A stretch of 64,000 nucleotides of DNA from Oryzobacter telluris (GTDB lineage Bacteria > Actinomycetota > Actinomycetes > Actinomycetales > Dermatophilaceae), in NCBI RefSeq assembly GCF_043099285.1, contig NZ_CP170723.1, positions 248,001 to 312,000 on the forward strand, in the 5' to 3' direction. The notes below the pieces were generated by a model. It made no database searches. It was not told where the DNA came from and saw only the letters and a list, made by a program, of their open reading frames with translations. Made by a program: the position numbers and the translations under genes. This document shows positions 8,663-16,831 of this stretch, piece after piece. The first letter of the stretch is position 1. Each line of letters begins with the position of its first letter.

Positions 8663-9183
8663 CGGTTGGTCGGGGGGAGCTGGGTGAACCACTCGAGGAG
8701 GCCGTGGGCGTCGTCGGTCGTGCCGGCCGGCTCGAAGCCCGCGCGCCGCGCCACGGCGATCGACTCCGGGTTGTCCGGCGCGGCTCGGATGACGAACGCC
8801 GCCACCTCGCGCCGAGCGAGCTCGAGGCGCGTCGCCAGCCGGACGGCCCGCACGGCGTACCCGCGCCCGCGCCATCCGGGGTAGAGCGCGTAGGTGAGGT
8901 TGACCTGCCCGTCGCGCAGGTAGTCCAGTCCCCGCTGGATGCCGACGCAGCCGGCCAGCTCGCCCGACGCCACGTCCACGACGCCGAGGTCCACGACCTC
9001 GCCCGCTTCCTCCCACGCCTGCGCGTTGCCGACGAGCCACTGCGCCACGTCGGCCTCGCGGGGCGGTTCACCGCCGCCGAGCCGCTCGTTGATGAGGACG
9101 TCGCAGCCGGCGAGGTGCGCGGCCGTGTCGTCGATGACGAGGGGCCGCAGCCCGATGGTGCCGTCATCGAGGAGGAGCGTCAT
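8656..9183 (-). CDS. GNAT family N-acetyltransferase
   Basis: A 175-residue RimJ/RimL-like acetyltransferase. It begins MTLLLDDGTIGLRPL and has the acetyl-CoA loop in the segment YALYPGWRGRGYAVRAV (motif A: R-G-x-G-Y-A), followed by the late NPESIAVARRAGFEPAG typical of protein/small-molecule acetyltransferases. ATG 9183 is chosen over the upstream GTG because a TACGGT hexamer lies 8 nt upstream. Both ends abut family D palindromic elements. The substrate is not known. Confidence 0.85.
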   Translation of the reverse strand: MTLLLDDGTIGLRPLVIDDTAAHLAGCDVLINERLGGGEPPREADVAQWLVGNAQAWEEAGEVVDLGVVDVASGELAGCVGIQRGLDYLRDGQVNLTYALYPGWRGRGYAVRAVRLATRLELARREVAAFVIRAAPDNPESIAVARRAGFEPAGTTDDAHGLLEWFTQLPPTNRD

Positions 9184-9191
9184 GCCGCCCG

Positions 9192-9197
9192 ACCGTA
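9192..9197 (-). promoter_or_regulatory. -10 hexamer TACGGT, probable leaderless promoter
   Basis: Minus-strand TACGGT ends 8 nt before ATG 9183 of the GNAT gene. Confidence 0.4.
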
Positions 9198-9214
9198 CGC
9201 GCACAAGACTCCCG

Positions 9215-9285
9215 ACTCATTGCGGGCCACCCACCTGCGCAGGCCCTCCAGAGGCGGTTTCAGGTGGGTGGATCGCCATCAGTCG
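9215..9285. repeat. Nested palindromic element, family D copy 2
   Basis: Constant flanks ACTCATTGCG (9215-9224) and CGCCATCAGTCG (9274-9285) enclose inner arms CCACCCACCTG / CAGGTGGGTGG (9227-9271). The inner arms share nothing with copy 1 at 8602, but the flanks are identical. Confidence 0.8.
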
Positions 9286-9304
9286 GAGGTGAAGGGGCGC
9301 AGCC

Positions 9305-9847
9305 TCAGGACGTGGGCTCGGCGGACTCGTGCTCGAGGCCGAGCCACCGCTGGGCGCCCTGCGGGTCGACCCAGTTGATGTAGAGGTAGGGACCGGACAG
9401 CTCGACCTTCGGGCGGGCCGCGGCCATCGCGAACAGCCACGTCTCCTGCTCCATCAGCGGCGGCTCGCAGCCCATCATCGTCGACATCAGCGGACCCACG
9501 ACGAGGTGTGAGTCGTCGACCTCCACCGTCCCGCTGCCCACGTTGCACCCCGTCTCCACGGCCAGCCGGTCGTCCTCGAACCGCAGCCGCACCTCGCCGA
9601 CGACCGCGGCCGGCGCCCCCACCGAGTTCACCACCCGCCACGACCCCGCGAGCTCGGCCACGTCCTCCACCGGCACCGACCCGTTCGCGTTGTCGGACCG
9701 CCCACCGAGCACGGTCGACGCGATGACCACCCCCACCGCGACCACCGCCACGACGGCGAGCACCGCGACGACTGCCACCACCGTCGACAGCCGGGTGGTT
9801 CGCGGCGAGTCCGGCGCGGCCGGAGGGGTGGTCGTCGGGTGCGTCAT
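9305..9847 (-). CDS. META domain membrane-anchored protein
   Basis: A 180-residue protein. A Thr/Pro-rich start precedes one transmembrane helix (about residues 20-47, mostly Val/Ala), then an extracytoplasmic META (HslJ-like) domain opening ELAGSWRVVNSVG, with ETGCNVGSGTVEV and MSTMMGCEPPLMEQE. META domains occur in heat-shock or antibiotic-resistance associated surface proteins; a precise role is unknown. ATG 9847 overlaps the stop of the preceding PlsC gene (ATGA), making it the third gene of a patatin-PlsC-META operon. Confidence 0.8.
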   Translation of the reverse strand: MTHPTTTPPAAPDSPRTTRLSTVVAVVAVLAVVAVVAVGVVIASTVLGGRSDNANGSVPVEDVAELAGSWRVVNSVGAPAAVVGEVRLRFEDDRLAVETGCNVGSGTVEVDDSHLVVGPLMSTMMGCEPPLMEQETWLFAMAAARPKVELSGPYLYINWVDPQGAQRWLGLEHESAEPTS

Positions 9848-10962
9848 CGCGGTCCCCTGTCGGCTCGGGTGGAGGTGTCCGCCTGCTCGGATGCACCACC
9901 GCCCGCTCCGGTTCCCGCGATCCCCTCCCCAGGCGGCTCGTGGCCCTCGGGCCAGGGGGCGGCGTTGGCGGCGACCCAGGCGTCGACCTCGGCCCAGCGG
10001 GCGTCGAGCCAGGCCGAGAAGGCGTCGGCGTCGTCGGGCACGTCGGCCGCCGCGTACGTCCACGTCTTCACGAGGAACGGCCGGTCGGTGAACGGCAGCG
10101 CCGCCCACACCAGCCGCGGCGTCGACAGGTGCCCCAGCCCGGCGTGGGCGATGACCATGACGTCGGCGTCGGGTCGCGACGACCGGGCCGCCCACGCGCC
10201 CCGCGTCATCGGCGGGAGGACGTGGCGCAGCCCCTCGGCCGTGCGCGCCCGGGCCTCGTCACCGCGCGAGCGCAGCCGGGCGATGATCTTGGCCCGCCGC
10301 GACGGGGTCCAGTTCTGGCCCTCGGGGAAGATGAGGAAGACGTCGTCGGGCTCGAGCGACGACGCCATCCGCCGCACCCCCTCGAGCCGGTCGCCACCCG
10401 CGCCCGAGGACGCCGGCACGAAGAACGCCCCGAGCCGGGTGAGGATCGTGTCCAGGCCCGGGTCCCACCGCAGCGACTCGGCGAGGACGATGCGCGGCAG
10501 CCGCCCGGCCGTGCGCGCCAGCAGCCACGCGACGGCCAGCGAGTTGAACGGCCCCGCGTGCCGCGCCAACGCGATGAGCGGCTTGCCCTCGGCCCCGAAG
10601 TGCATCCGGTCGGTGAGCCTCACCTCGAACCCGAGCCACCGCCGCGCGTAGAACATCAGCGAGTCGAGGAAGGTCGACAGCAGCCGCTCGTGCGCGCCGC
10701 GCCACTCGGGGGCCGAGCGGTCGGGGTGCCGCGACGACAGCGCCCAGCAGCCCACGAGCATCCGGATGTCGACCCACAGCAGGAGGATCGCCGCGCACGA
10801 CGCCCGGAACAGCCGTCCCTTGCGGTCGACCGCGACGAGGAACGCCCCCACGACGACGACCGGCGCCATCAGCCCGGTGAGCACCACCGCCAGCACGGGG
10901 TAGAGCACGTGCATGGCACGCCGCACCATCGGCGGCGGTGGGGGGATGCTGCGGGCGCCCAT
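9844..10962 (-). CDS. 1-acyl-sn-glycerol-3-phosphate acyltransferase-like protein (PlsC/LPLAT)
   Basis: A 372-residue membrane-associated acyltransferase. Two hydrophobic helices lie near the N-terminus (about 17-45 and 52-75). The acyltransferase block has the catalytic H(x4)D-like ALARHAGPFNSLA, in which D is replaced by N, and the substrate loop IFPEGQNWTPSRR, a variant of FPEGTR. A late helical region and a Gly/Glu-rich tail follow. The HxxxxN variation makes the activity less certain than for a standard PlsC. ATG 10962 overlaps the patatin stop by one base (TGATG). Confidence 0.75.
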   Translation of the reverse strand: MGARSIPPPPPMVRRAMHVLYPVLAVVLTGLMAPVVVVGAFLVAVDRKGRLFRASCAAILLLWVDIRMLVGCWALSSRHPDRSAPEWRGAHERLLSTFLDSLMFYARRWLGFEVRLTDRMHFGAEGKPLIALARHAGPFNSLAVAWLLARTAGRLPRIVLAESLRWDPGLDTILTRLGAFFVPASSGAGGDRLEGVRRMASSLEPDDVFLIFPEGQNWTPSRRAKIIARLRSRGDEARARTAEGLRHVLPPMTRGAWAARSSRPDADVMVIAHAGLGHLSTPRLVWAALPFTDRPFLVKTWTYAAADVPDDADAFSAWLDARWAEVDAWVAANAAPWPEGHEPPGEGIAGTGAGGGASEQADTSTRADRGPR

Positions 10963-11789
10963 CAGAGCACTCCCTCGAGGTAGTCGCGGGTCGCGGTGTG
11001 CGCGTGGTCCATCCGCTCGCGCATCCGGGCGGCGCGGGCGCGGGAGATCGAGATGTTGGGGGCGTCGGTGGTGCCGCTGGGCAGGACGTGCAGCTCGACG
11101 TCGTCGGGGACGGTCTCCATCTCGTGGACGAAGCGGTGCCGGCGGCCGATCTCGAACGCGACCATGCCCACCTCCCACGGCGTCCGCGGCACGGTGAGGG
11201 GCTGCTCGATCCGCCCCACCTGCAGCACGTAGATCCGCGTCGCGCCCAGGGCCAGCGCCCGCCCGACCGGGATGGAGTGGACCAGCCCGCCGTCGAGGTA
11301 GTGGCGCCCGTCGATGACGACCGGCGGGAACAGCCCCGGCACCGAGCACGACGCCACGACCGGGTCGGTGACCTCGCCCTCGGAGAACCAGTGGCCGCCC
11401 GCGTCCTCGATGCACGCGGCGACGCACTGGAACGGCACCTCGAGCCCGTCGAACGTCGACACCGGCAGGTACTGCCCGATGACGTGGCGCAGCGGGGCGT
11501 TCGACAGCAGGTGGGTGCGGTACTTCGCGACCCGCGCGGCCTGGCGCACCGGGTTCTCGAGGAAGACGCCGTCGCGCACGACCGCCTCCCACACCTCGGC
11601 GAGCCGCGCCGCCCCCTCCACCCCGGGGTCGGCCGCGACGAAGGCGCCGTTGAGCGCACCGATGCTCGTTCCCAGCACGAGGTCGGGCCGGACGCCCGCC
11701 TCGGCGAGGGCCCGCACCATCCCCACCTGGGTCGACCCCAGGACCCCCCCGCCGCCGAGGACGTAGGCGGTCAGCTCGTCGCGCGGCAT
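10962..11789 (-). CDS. Patatin-like phospholipase
   Basis: A 275-residue serine hydrolase of the RssA/patatin family. It shows the oxyanion loop GGGGVLG (12-18), the nucleophile elbow GTSIG (Ser42), and the catalytic Asp in YLDGGLVHS. No signal peptide is seen, so action on membrane lipids from the cytosol is likely. ATG 11789 is preferred over an upstream in-frame start because TACGCT lies 7 nt before it and the extra residues are low complexity. It is the first gene of an operon with PlsC and META genes and diverges from the HAD-PlsC fusion across 43 bp. Confidence 0.85.
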   Translation of the reverse strand: MPRDELTAYVLGGGGVLGSTQVGMVRALAEAGVRPDLVLGTSIGALNGAFVAADPGVEGAARLAEVWEAVVRDGVFLENPVRQAARVAKYRTHLLSNAPLRHVIGQYLPVSTFDGLEVPFQCVAACIEDAGGHWFSEGEVTDPVVASCSVPGLFPPVVIDGRHYLDGGLVHSIPVGRALALGATRIYVLQVGRIEQPLTVPRTPWEVGMVAFEIGRRHRFVHEMETVPDDVELHVLPSGTTDAPNISISRARAARMRERMDHAHTATRDYLEGVL

Positions 11790-11796
11790 GGGCCCC

Positions 11797-11802
11797 AGCG
11801 TA
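11797..11802 (-). promoter_or_regulatory. -10 hexamer TACGCT, probable leaderless promoter
   Basis: Minus-strand TACGCT ends 7 nt before ATG 11789 of the patatin operon. Confidence 0.45.
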
Positions 11803-11820
11803 GGGGTGGCCCCGCGCCGG

Positions 11821-11826
11821 TAGCCT
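11821..11826 (+). promoter_or_regulatory. -10 hexamer TAGCCT, probable leaderless promoter
   Basis: TAGCCT ends 6 nt before ATG 11833 of the HAD-PlsC fusion. It lies 18 bp from the opposing -10 at 11797. Confidence 0.45.
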
Positions 11827-11832
11827 GCGTCC

Positions 11833-13218
11833 ATGGGCGGCGCGGCGATCTTCGACCTCGACCGCACGCTGCTGCAGGGAGGCACGGGTCCCCTGCTGTC
11901 GCGGGCGATGTACGACCTCGGCGTCGTCACGCGCAAGCTGCCCGGTGAGAAGTACCTCTACGGGCTGTTCGACACCCTCGGCGAGAACCTCCCCTCGATC
12001 ATCCTGGCCCGCCAGGCGACCCTCGTCGCGCGCGGTCGTGACGGCGCCTCCTTCGACGAGGCGGCCCTCCAGGCGGCCGAGGCCATCGCCGCGGTCATCC
12101 ACCCGTTCGCGCTCACGCTCATCGAGCAGCACAAGGCCGCCGGGCGACCGGTCGTCCTCGCCACCACCACGCCGTACCACCTGATCCGGCCGCTGGCCGA
12201 GCGCCTCGGCATCGACCACGTCATCGCCACCCGCTACAACCTCACCGAGGACGGGCGCTTCGACGGTTCTCTCGCAGGGCGATTCGTGTGGTCACGGGGC
12301 AAGCTGGCCGCGGTGCGCGAGTGGGCCACCGAGAACGACATCGACCTCGAGGACTCGTTCGCCTACTCCGACTCGATCTACGACCTGCCACTGCTCAGCG
12401 CCGTCGGCCACCCCTCGGCGGTCAACCCCGACCCGCGCCTGTCGGTCTACGCGGTGGCGCGCGGCTGGCCCATCGTCCACTTCGACGTCTCCCCGGGGGT
12501 GCTCAAGGTGCCGGTCATCGGGGTCGAGCTGCAGCGGCTGCTGTTCCTCTCGATGCCGTCGTTCGCGACGCCCTACGCGCGCTTCGACGTCGGCGGCACG
12601 CAGAACATCCCGCGCACCGGGCCGGCCATCCTCGTCGGCAACCACCGCTCGTACTTCGACATCCCGGCGATGATCCAGATGATGCGGCCCACCGGTCGCA
12701 CCGGCCGGATCCTCGCGAAGAAGGAGCTCTTCGACGTCCCCGTCGTCGGGGCGCTCGCGACGGCGCTCGGCGGCATCGCGGTCGACCGCACCAAGGGCGG
12801 CACCGAGTCGTTCGAGCAGGCGGTCCTCGCGCTCGAGGGTGGCGAGATGGTCTGCCTCCTCCCCCAGGGGACGATCCCGCGCGGCCGGGCCTTCTACGAC
12901 CCGGTGCTCAAGGGGCGCACGGGCGCGGCGCGGCTGGCCGCCATCACCGGCGCCCCCGTCATCCCGTTCGGGGTGTGGGGCTCCGAGCACGTGTGGCCGC
13001 GCTCGTCGCCGGTGCCGCGGGTGCTCAACCTCACCGACCCGCCGACCGTGCGGGTGCGGGTGGGTCCGGCGGTGGAGGGGCTCACGCTCGGCCCGCGCTC
13101 GGCGGCCGCCGACACCCGCCGGATCATGGCCGCCATCGTCGACTGCCTGCCGCCTGAGGCCCGCGAGGAGCGCGAGCCCACCGAGGACGAGATCCGGCTC
13201 GCGACCCCCGGTCGCTGA
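11833..13218 (+). CDS. HAD-IB phosphatase / PlsC acyltransferase fusion
   Basis: A 461-residue two-domain protein. The N-terminal HAD-IB domain (about 1-215) has FDLDRTLL (motif I), ATTTPYHL and a late acidic motif SDSIYDLPLL. The C-terminal PlsC domain (about 235-420) has the catalytic NHRSYFD (Hx4D), AVDRTKGG and LPQGTIPRG in place of FPEGTR. This architecture is known in actinobacteria such as the mycobacterial PlsC paralogue and would couple phosphatidate or lysolipid acylation with phosphate removal; the exact reaction is inferred. It is divergent from the patatin operon. Confidence 0.85.
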   Translation: MGGAAIFDLDRTLLQGGTGPLLSRAMYDLGVVTRKLPGEKYLYGLFDTLGENLPSIILARQATLVARGRDGASFDEAALQAAEAIAAVIHPFALTLIEQHKAAGRPVVLATTTPYHLIRPLAERLGIDHVIATRYNLTEDGRFDGSLAGRFVWSRGKLAAVREWATENDIDLEDSFAYSDSIYDLPLLSAVGHPSAVNPDPRLSVYAVARGWPIVHFDVSPGVLKVPVIGVELQRLLFLSMPSFATPYARFDVGGTQNIPRTGPAILVGNHRSYFDIPAMIQMMRPTGRTGRILAKKELFDVPVVGALATALGGIAVDRTKGGTESFEQAVLALEGGEMVCLLPQGTIPRGRAFYDPVLKGRTGAARLAAITGAPVIPFGVWGSEHVWPRSSPVPRVLNLTDPPTVRVRVGPAVEGLTLGPRSAAADTRRIMAAIVDCLPPEAREEREPTEDEIRLATPGR

Positions 13219-13235
13219 AGAGGGGTCCCCGGCCA

Positions 13236-13285
13236 CCGAACCTCCGCGGTGGCGCCCGACACCGGGCGGCCTCCCGGAGGTTCGG
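13236..13285. repeat. Palindromic element or terminator hairpin
   Basis: Perfect 11-bp arms CCGAACCTCCG / CGGAGGTTCGG separated by 28 bases that contain a further GC-rich inverted segment. It starts 18 bp after the HAD-PlsC stop and could terminate that transcript. Confidence 0.6.
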
Positions 13286-13373
13286 CGCCCTCCCGATGAG
13301 GCCGCGCCGCACCGGTCGCTGTGGGGCCGATGTGACCTCCCTGTGTGGCGGTGCTCATGCCGCGCCGCGGGAT

Positions 13374-13403
13374 TTGACGCGGGCCCGTGACTTAGGCTTA
13401 CCT
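13374..13403 (+). promoter_or_regulatory. Candidate sigma-70 promoter for efeUOB
   Basis: TTGACG at 13374-13379 and TTACCT at 13398-13403 are separated by 18 bases. The -10 lies inside the IdeR-like box, so a repressor bound there would block RNA polymerase. This is inferred from position only. Confidence 0.4.
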
Positions 13404-13420
13404 CAGTGAGGTTGCCCTAA
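13392..13420 (+). promoter_or_regulatory. IdeR/DtxR-like iron box upstream of efeUOB
   Basis: TTAGGCTTACCTCA and, 1 bp on, TGAGGTTGCCCTAA form a 29-bp inverted repeat of two imperfect IdeR half-site pairs (consensus TTAGGTTAGGCTAACCTAA). It lies 25 bp before the efeU GTG. Iron repression of efeUOB is the expected consequence. Confidence 0.65.
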
Positions 13421-13444
13421 CCCAGCACGGTCGGTACGGACGGA

Positions 13445-14323
13445 GTGAAGCGTCGGATGTTCGCCAGCAATGCCCTCATCGGGCTGCGGGAAGGCCTCGA
13501 GGCCGCCCTCGTCGTCGTCATCCTGCTCGCCTTCCTCACCAAGACCGGCCGCGGCTGGGCGAGCCGCTACGTGTGGCTCGGGGTCGGCTCGGCCATCGCC
13601 CTGTCCGTGGCGATCGGCGCGCTGCTCACCTACGGCACCCGGCAGCTGACCTTCGAGGCCCAGGAGCTCATCGGCGGCACGGCCAGCATCATCGCCGTCG
13701 GCTTCGTCACCGCCATGGTCTTCTGGATGAAGGGCGCCGCCCGCACCATCTCCGGCGAGCTCAAGGGCCGCCTCGACCGCGCGCTCGAGCTCGGCCCGCT
13801 CGCCATCGCCCTCGTCGGGTTCCTCGGCGTCGGCCGCGAGGGCCTGGAGACCGCGATCTTCTTCTACGCCACCGCGCAGGCGGCCGGGGCGGGCAACAAC
13901 CTCCCTCTCGTCGGTTGGCTCGTCGGCTTCGCCGGGGCGATCGTCCTGGGCTACCTGATGTACCGCGGCGTGCTGAAGATCAACCTGTCGAGGTTCTTCC
14001 GCTGGACCGGTGTCGGGCTCGTCCTCGTCGCCGGCGGGATCCTGTCGTACGGCGTCCACGACCTCCAGGAGGCGCGCTTCCTCCCGGGCCTCGGCACCCT
14101 CGCGTTCGACGTCTCCTCGGTCGTCGACCCCACGTCCTGGTACGCCGTCCTGCTCAAGGGCACCCTCAACTTCACCCCGCAGACGACCGTGCTGCAGGCC
14201 GTGGTCTGGGTCGCGTACGTCGTGACCGTCCTCTACCTCTTCCTCCGCCCCGCACGCCCGGCCGCCACGGCCGCCGTGACCTCGGGCGCGACCTCTGCAC
14301 CGGCCCGCCCCACCGCGGCCTGA
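13445..14323 (+). CDS. efeU: Ferrous iron permease EfeU (FTR1 family)
   Basis: A 292-residue inner-membrane iron permease with about seven helices. It has the two iron-binding REGLE motifs of the Ftr1 family, REGLEAAL near the N-terminus and GREGLETAI in helix 4. GTG 13445 gives MKRRMFASN; ATG 13457 would also keep the first REGLE, and the choice is uncertain. It is the first gene of the efeUOB operon, which imports iron with EfeO and EfeB, and sits directly behind an IdeR-like box. The C-terminus is a short Ala/Thr tail. Confidence 0.92.
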   Translation: MKRRMFASNALIGLREGLEAALVVVILLAFLTKTGRGWASRYVWLGVGSAIALSVAIGALLTYGTRQLTFEAQELIGGTASIIAVGFVTAMVFWMKGAARTISGELKGRLDRALELGPLAIALVGFLGVGREGLETAIFFYATAQAAGAGNNLPLVGWLVGFAGAIVLGYLMYRGVLKINLSRFFRWTGVGLVLVAGGILSYGVHDLQEARFLPGLGTLAFDVSSVVDPTSWYAVLLKGTLNFTPQTTVLQAVVWVAYVVTVLYLFLRPARPAATAAVTSGATSAPARPTAA

Positions 14324-14352
14324 ACCCCGAAACCCGCTCCAGGAGAACGACT

Positions 14353-15495
14353 GTGACCCCCCGACCGCTCGCGCTCGCCGCGGCTCTCGCCCTCCCTGCC
14401 ACCCTGCTGCTCACCGGGTGCACCGCCAAGGAGGCCGCCTCCACGGCCGGTGGGAAGGGCCCGATCACGGTGTCCGCCACCGACTCCGAGTGCACCGTGT
14501 CGCGCGCCGAGGCCCCCGCCGGCAAGGTGTCCTTCACCGTGAGCAACACGGGGAGCAAGGTCAACGAGTTCTACGTCTACGCCGAGGGCGACCGGATCAT
14601 GGGCGAGGTCGAGAACATCAGCCCCGGCCTCACCCGCAGCTTCATCGTCGAGCTCGCCGAGCCGGGCGCGTACCAGACCGCCTGCAAGCCGGGGATGGTC
14701 GGCGACGGCATCCGCGCCCCCTTCACCGTCACGGGCCAGTCGGCCGCCGCCAAGTCCGACGACCAGCGCCTCGCCGCCGCCACGGCCGAGTACCAGCGCT
14801 ACGTCGCCAGCCAGTCCGACGCCTTCCTCGCCGAGACCACGAAGTTCGTCGCGCTCGTCAAGGCCGGCAAGGTCGACGAGGCCAAGGCGCTGTACCCCAC
14901 CGCGCGCTCGTACTGGGAGCGCATCGAGCCCGTGGCCGAGTCCTTCGGTGACCTCGACCCGATGATCGACGGCCGCGCCGAGGTCGTCGACGAGGGCATG
15001 GAGTTCACCGGCTACCACCGCCTCGAGCAGGACCTCTGGGAGAAGGGCCTCCAGCCCGACTCGGGGAAGATCGCCGACAAGCTCCTCGTCGACGTCACCG
15101 AGCTCGTGGCCAAGGCGAAGGCGGTCGAGCTGAACCCGCTGCAGCTGGCCAACGGCTCGAAGGCCCTCCTCGACGAGATGGCCACCGGCAAGATCACCGG
15201 CGAGGAGGAGCGGTACAGCCACACCGACCTCTGGGACTTCGAGGCGAACTTCGAGGGGTCCAAGGCCGCGATCCAGGCGCTGCGCCCCTTCCTCAAGGAG
15301 GCCGACCCGGACCTCGTCGAGGCCATCGACACCCGTGGCACGGCCCTCGCCGCGCTCATCGAGAAGCACCGCGAGGGTGACGGCTTCGTCCTCTACACCG
15401 ACCTGACGCCCGCCGATGTCAAGGCGCTCACCGAGGCGCTCGACGCCTTCGCCCAGCCGGTGTCCACCGTCGCCGGCGTGGTCGCCGAGGGGTGA
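14353..15495 (+). CDS. efeO: Iron uptake lipoprotein EfeO (cupredoxin-M75)
   Basis: A 380-residue secreted lipoprotein. The signal peptide ends with lipobox LLTGC. Residues about 38-120 form the cupredoxin-like domain (ITVSATDSECTVSR...), and about 140-375 form the imelysin/M75 domain with the HxxE motif GYHRLEQDLW. It binds iron at the cell surface for EfeU. GTG 14353 follows an AGGAGA Shine-Dalgarno at 14341 and lies 29 bp after efeU. Its stop overlaps the efeB start (GTGA). Confidence 0.92.
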   Translation: MTPRPLALAAALALPATLLLTGCTAKEAASTAGGKGPITVSATDSECTVSRAEAPAGKVSFTVSNTGSKVNEFYVYAEGDRIMGEVENISPGLTRSFIVELAEPGAYQTACKPGMVGDGIRAPFTVTGQSAAAKSDDQRLAAATAEYQRYVASQSDAFLAETTKFVALVKAGKVDEAKALYPTARSYWERIEPVAESFGDLDPMIDGRAEVVDEGMEFTGYHRLEQDLWEKGLQPDSGKIADKLLVDVTELVAKAKAVELNPLQLANGSKALLDEMATGKITGEEERYSHTDLWDFEANFEGSKAAIQALRPFLKEADPDLVEAIDTRGTALAALIEKHREGDGFVLYTDLTPADVKALTEALDAFAQPVSTVAGVVAEG

Positions 15496-16763
15496 GGCCG
15501 GTGACCGCCTCCACCCGCCGTTCCGTCCTCCTCGGGGGCGCGGGCGCCGCTGCCGCCGGTGTCGCCGCCGGGCTCGGCTGGGCCGCCCACGCCGCCACCG
15601 ACGGGTCCACGGCCGCGGCCACCACGCCGGATGCCGGCGTCGTGGCCTTCCGCGGGTCGCGGCAGGCCGGCATCACCACGGCCGCCCAGGACCGGTTGCA
15701 CTTCGTGGCCCTCGACGTCATCACCGACGACCCCGACGAGCTGCGCGACCTCCTCACCCGCTGGACCCGCGCGGCCGAGCGGATGACGGCCGGCGCCGAG
15801 GCGACCCCCGTGGGCGCCGTCGGCGGGGGTCAGTGGAAGGTGCCCGAGGACACCGGTGAGGCGCTCGACCTCGCGCCGGGCCACCTCACGGTGACCATCG
15901 GCTACGGCCCGTCGCTGTTCGACGAGCGGTTCGGGCTGGCCGACCGGCGCCCCGAGGCGCTGCGCGAGCTCCCCGCCTTCGCGGGCGACGACCTCGACCC
16001 GGCCAAGTCCGGCGGCGACCTCTGCATCCAGGCCTGCGCCGACGACCCCCAGGTCGCGGTGCACGCGGTGCGCAACCTCATCCGGATGGGCTTCGGCATC
16101 GTCTCGGTCCGCTGGAGCCAGCTCGGCTTCGGGCGCACCTCCTCGACGACGCAGGCCCAGAAGACGCCCCGCAACCTGTTCGGCTTCAAGGACGGGACGG
16201 CCAACATCAAGGCCGAGGACACCGCCGCGCTCGACCAGCACGTGTGGGTCGCGCCGTCCGACGTGCCCGCCGGCGCCGCATGGATGGCGGGGGGCTCGTA
16301 CCTCGTCGCCCGCCGGATCCGGATGCACATCGAGGTGTGGGACCGCAGCCCGCTCGCCGACCAGGAGCAGACGATCGGCCGCGACAAGAAGGTCGGCGCC
16401 CCGCTCGGGCGCAAGGCCGAGTTCGACGAGCCGGACTTCGCCGCCAAGGGCCTCGACAGCGAGCCGGCCATCCCCGTCGACTCGCACGTGCGGCTCGCGC
16501 ACCACTCGAACCTCGACGGCGTGCGGATCCTGCGCCGCGGCTACAACTTCACCGACGGCAGCGACGGCCAGGGCCATCTCGACGCGGGCCTGTTCTTCCT
16601 CGCGTTCGTGCGCGACGCCCACCGGCAGTTCGTCCCGATGCAGCGGGCGCTGGCGAAGTCCGACGTCCTCAACGAGTACATCGAGCACACCGGCTCGGCC
16701 CTGTTCGCCTGCCCGCCCGGGCTCGCCCAGGGCGCCGACTGGGGCACCCAGCTCTTCGCCTGA
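15492..16763 (+). CDS. efeB: Dye-decolourising (Dyp-type) peroxidase EfeB
   Basis: A 423-residue heme peroxidase with an N-terminal Tat-like signal (TRRSVLLGGAGAAAAG), so it is exported folded. The Dyp signature GFKDGTANI carries the catalytic Asp of GxxDG. The heme-ligand His is expected in the C-terminal half, near DSHVRLAHHSN. It completes efeUOB; EfeB is proposed to act on heme or to oxidise ferrous iron during uptake. GTG 15492 overlaps the efeO stop by 4 bp. Length and motifs are typical. Confidence 0.92.
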   Translation: MRPVTASTRRSVLLGGAGAAAAGVAAGLGWAAHAATDGSTAAATTPDAGVVAFRGSRQAGITTAAQDRLHFVALDVITDDPDELRDLLTRWTRAAERMTAGAEATPVGAVGGGQWKVPEDTGEALDLAPGHLTVTIGYGPSLFDERFGLADRRPEALRELPAFAGDDLDPAKSGGDLCIQACADDPQVAVHAVRNLIRMGFGIVSVRWSQLGFGRTSSTTQAQKTPRNLFGFKDGTANIKAEDTAALDQHVWVAPSDVPAGAAWMAGGSYLVARRIRMHIEVWDRSPLADQEQTIGRDKKVGAPLGRKAEFDEPDFAAKGLDSEPAIPVDSHVRLAHHSNLDGVRILRRGYNFTDGSDGQGHLDAGLFFLAFVRDAHRQFVPMQRALAKSDVLNEYIEHTGSALFACPPGLAQGADWGTQLFA

Positions 16764-16831
16764 GTGGCGTCCACCTGCGGTTTCGCCGTTCCTGCTGCAC
16801 GACCGGGCCGTCCTCGGCATCCTGTGTGTTC

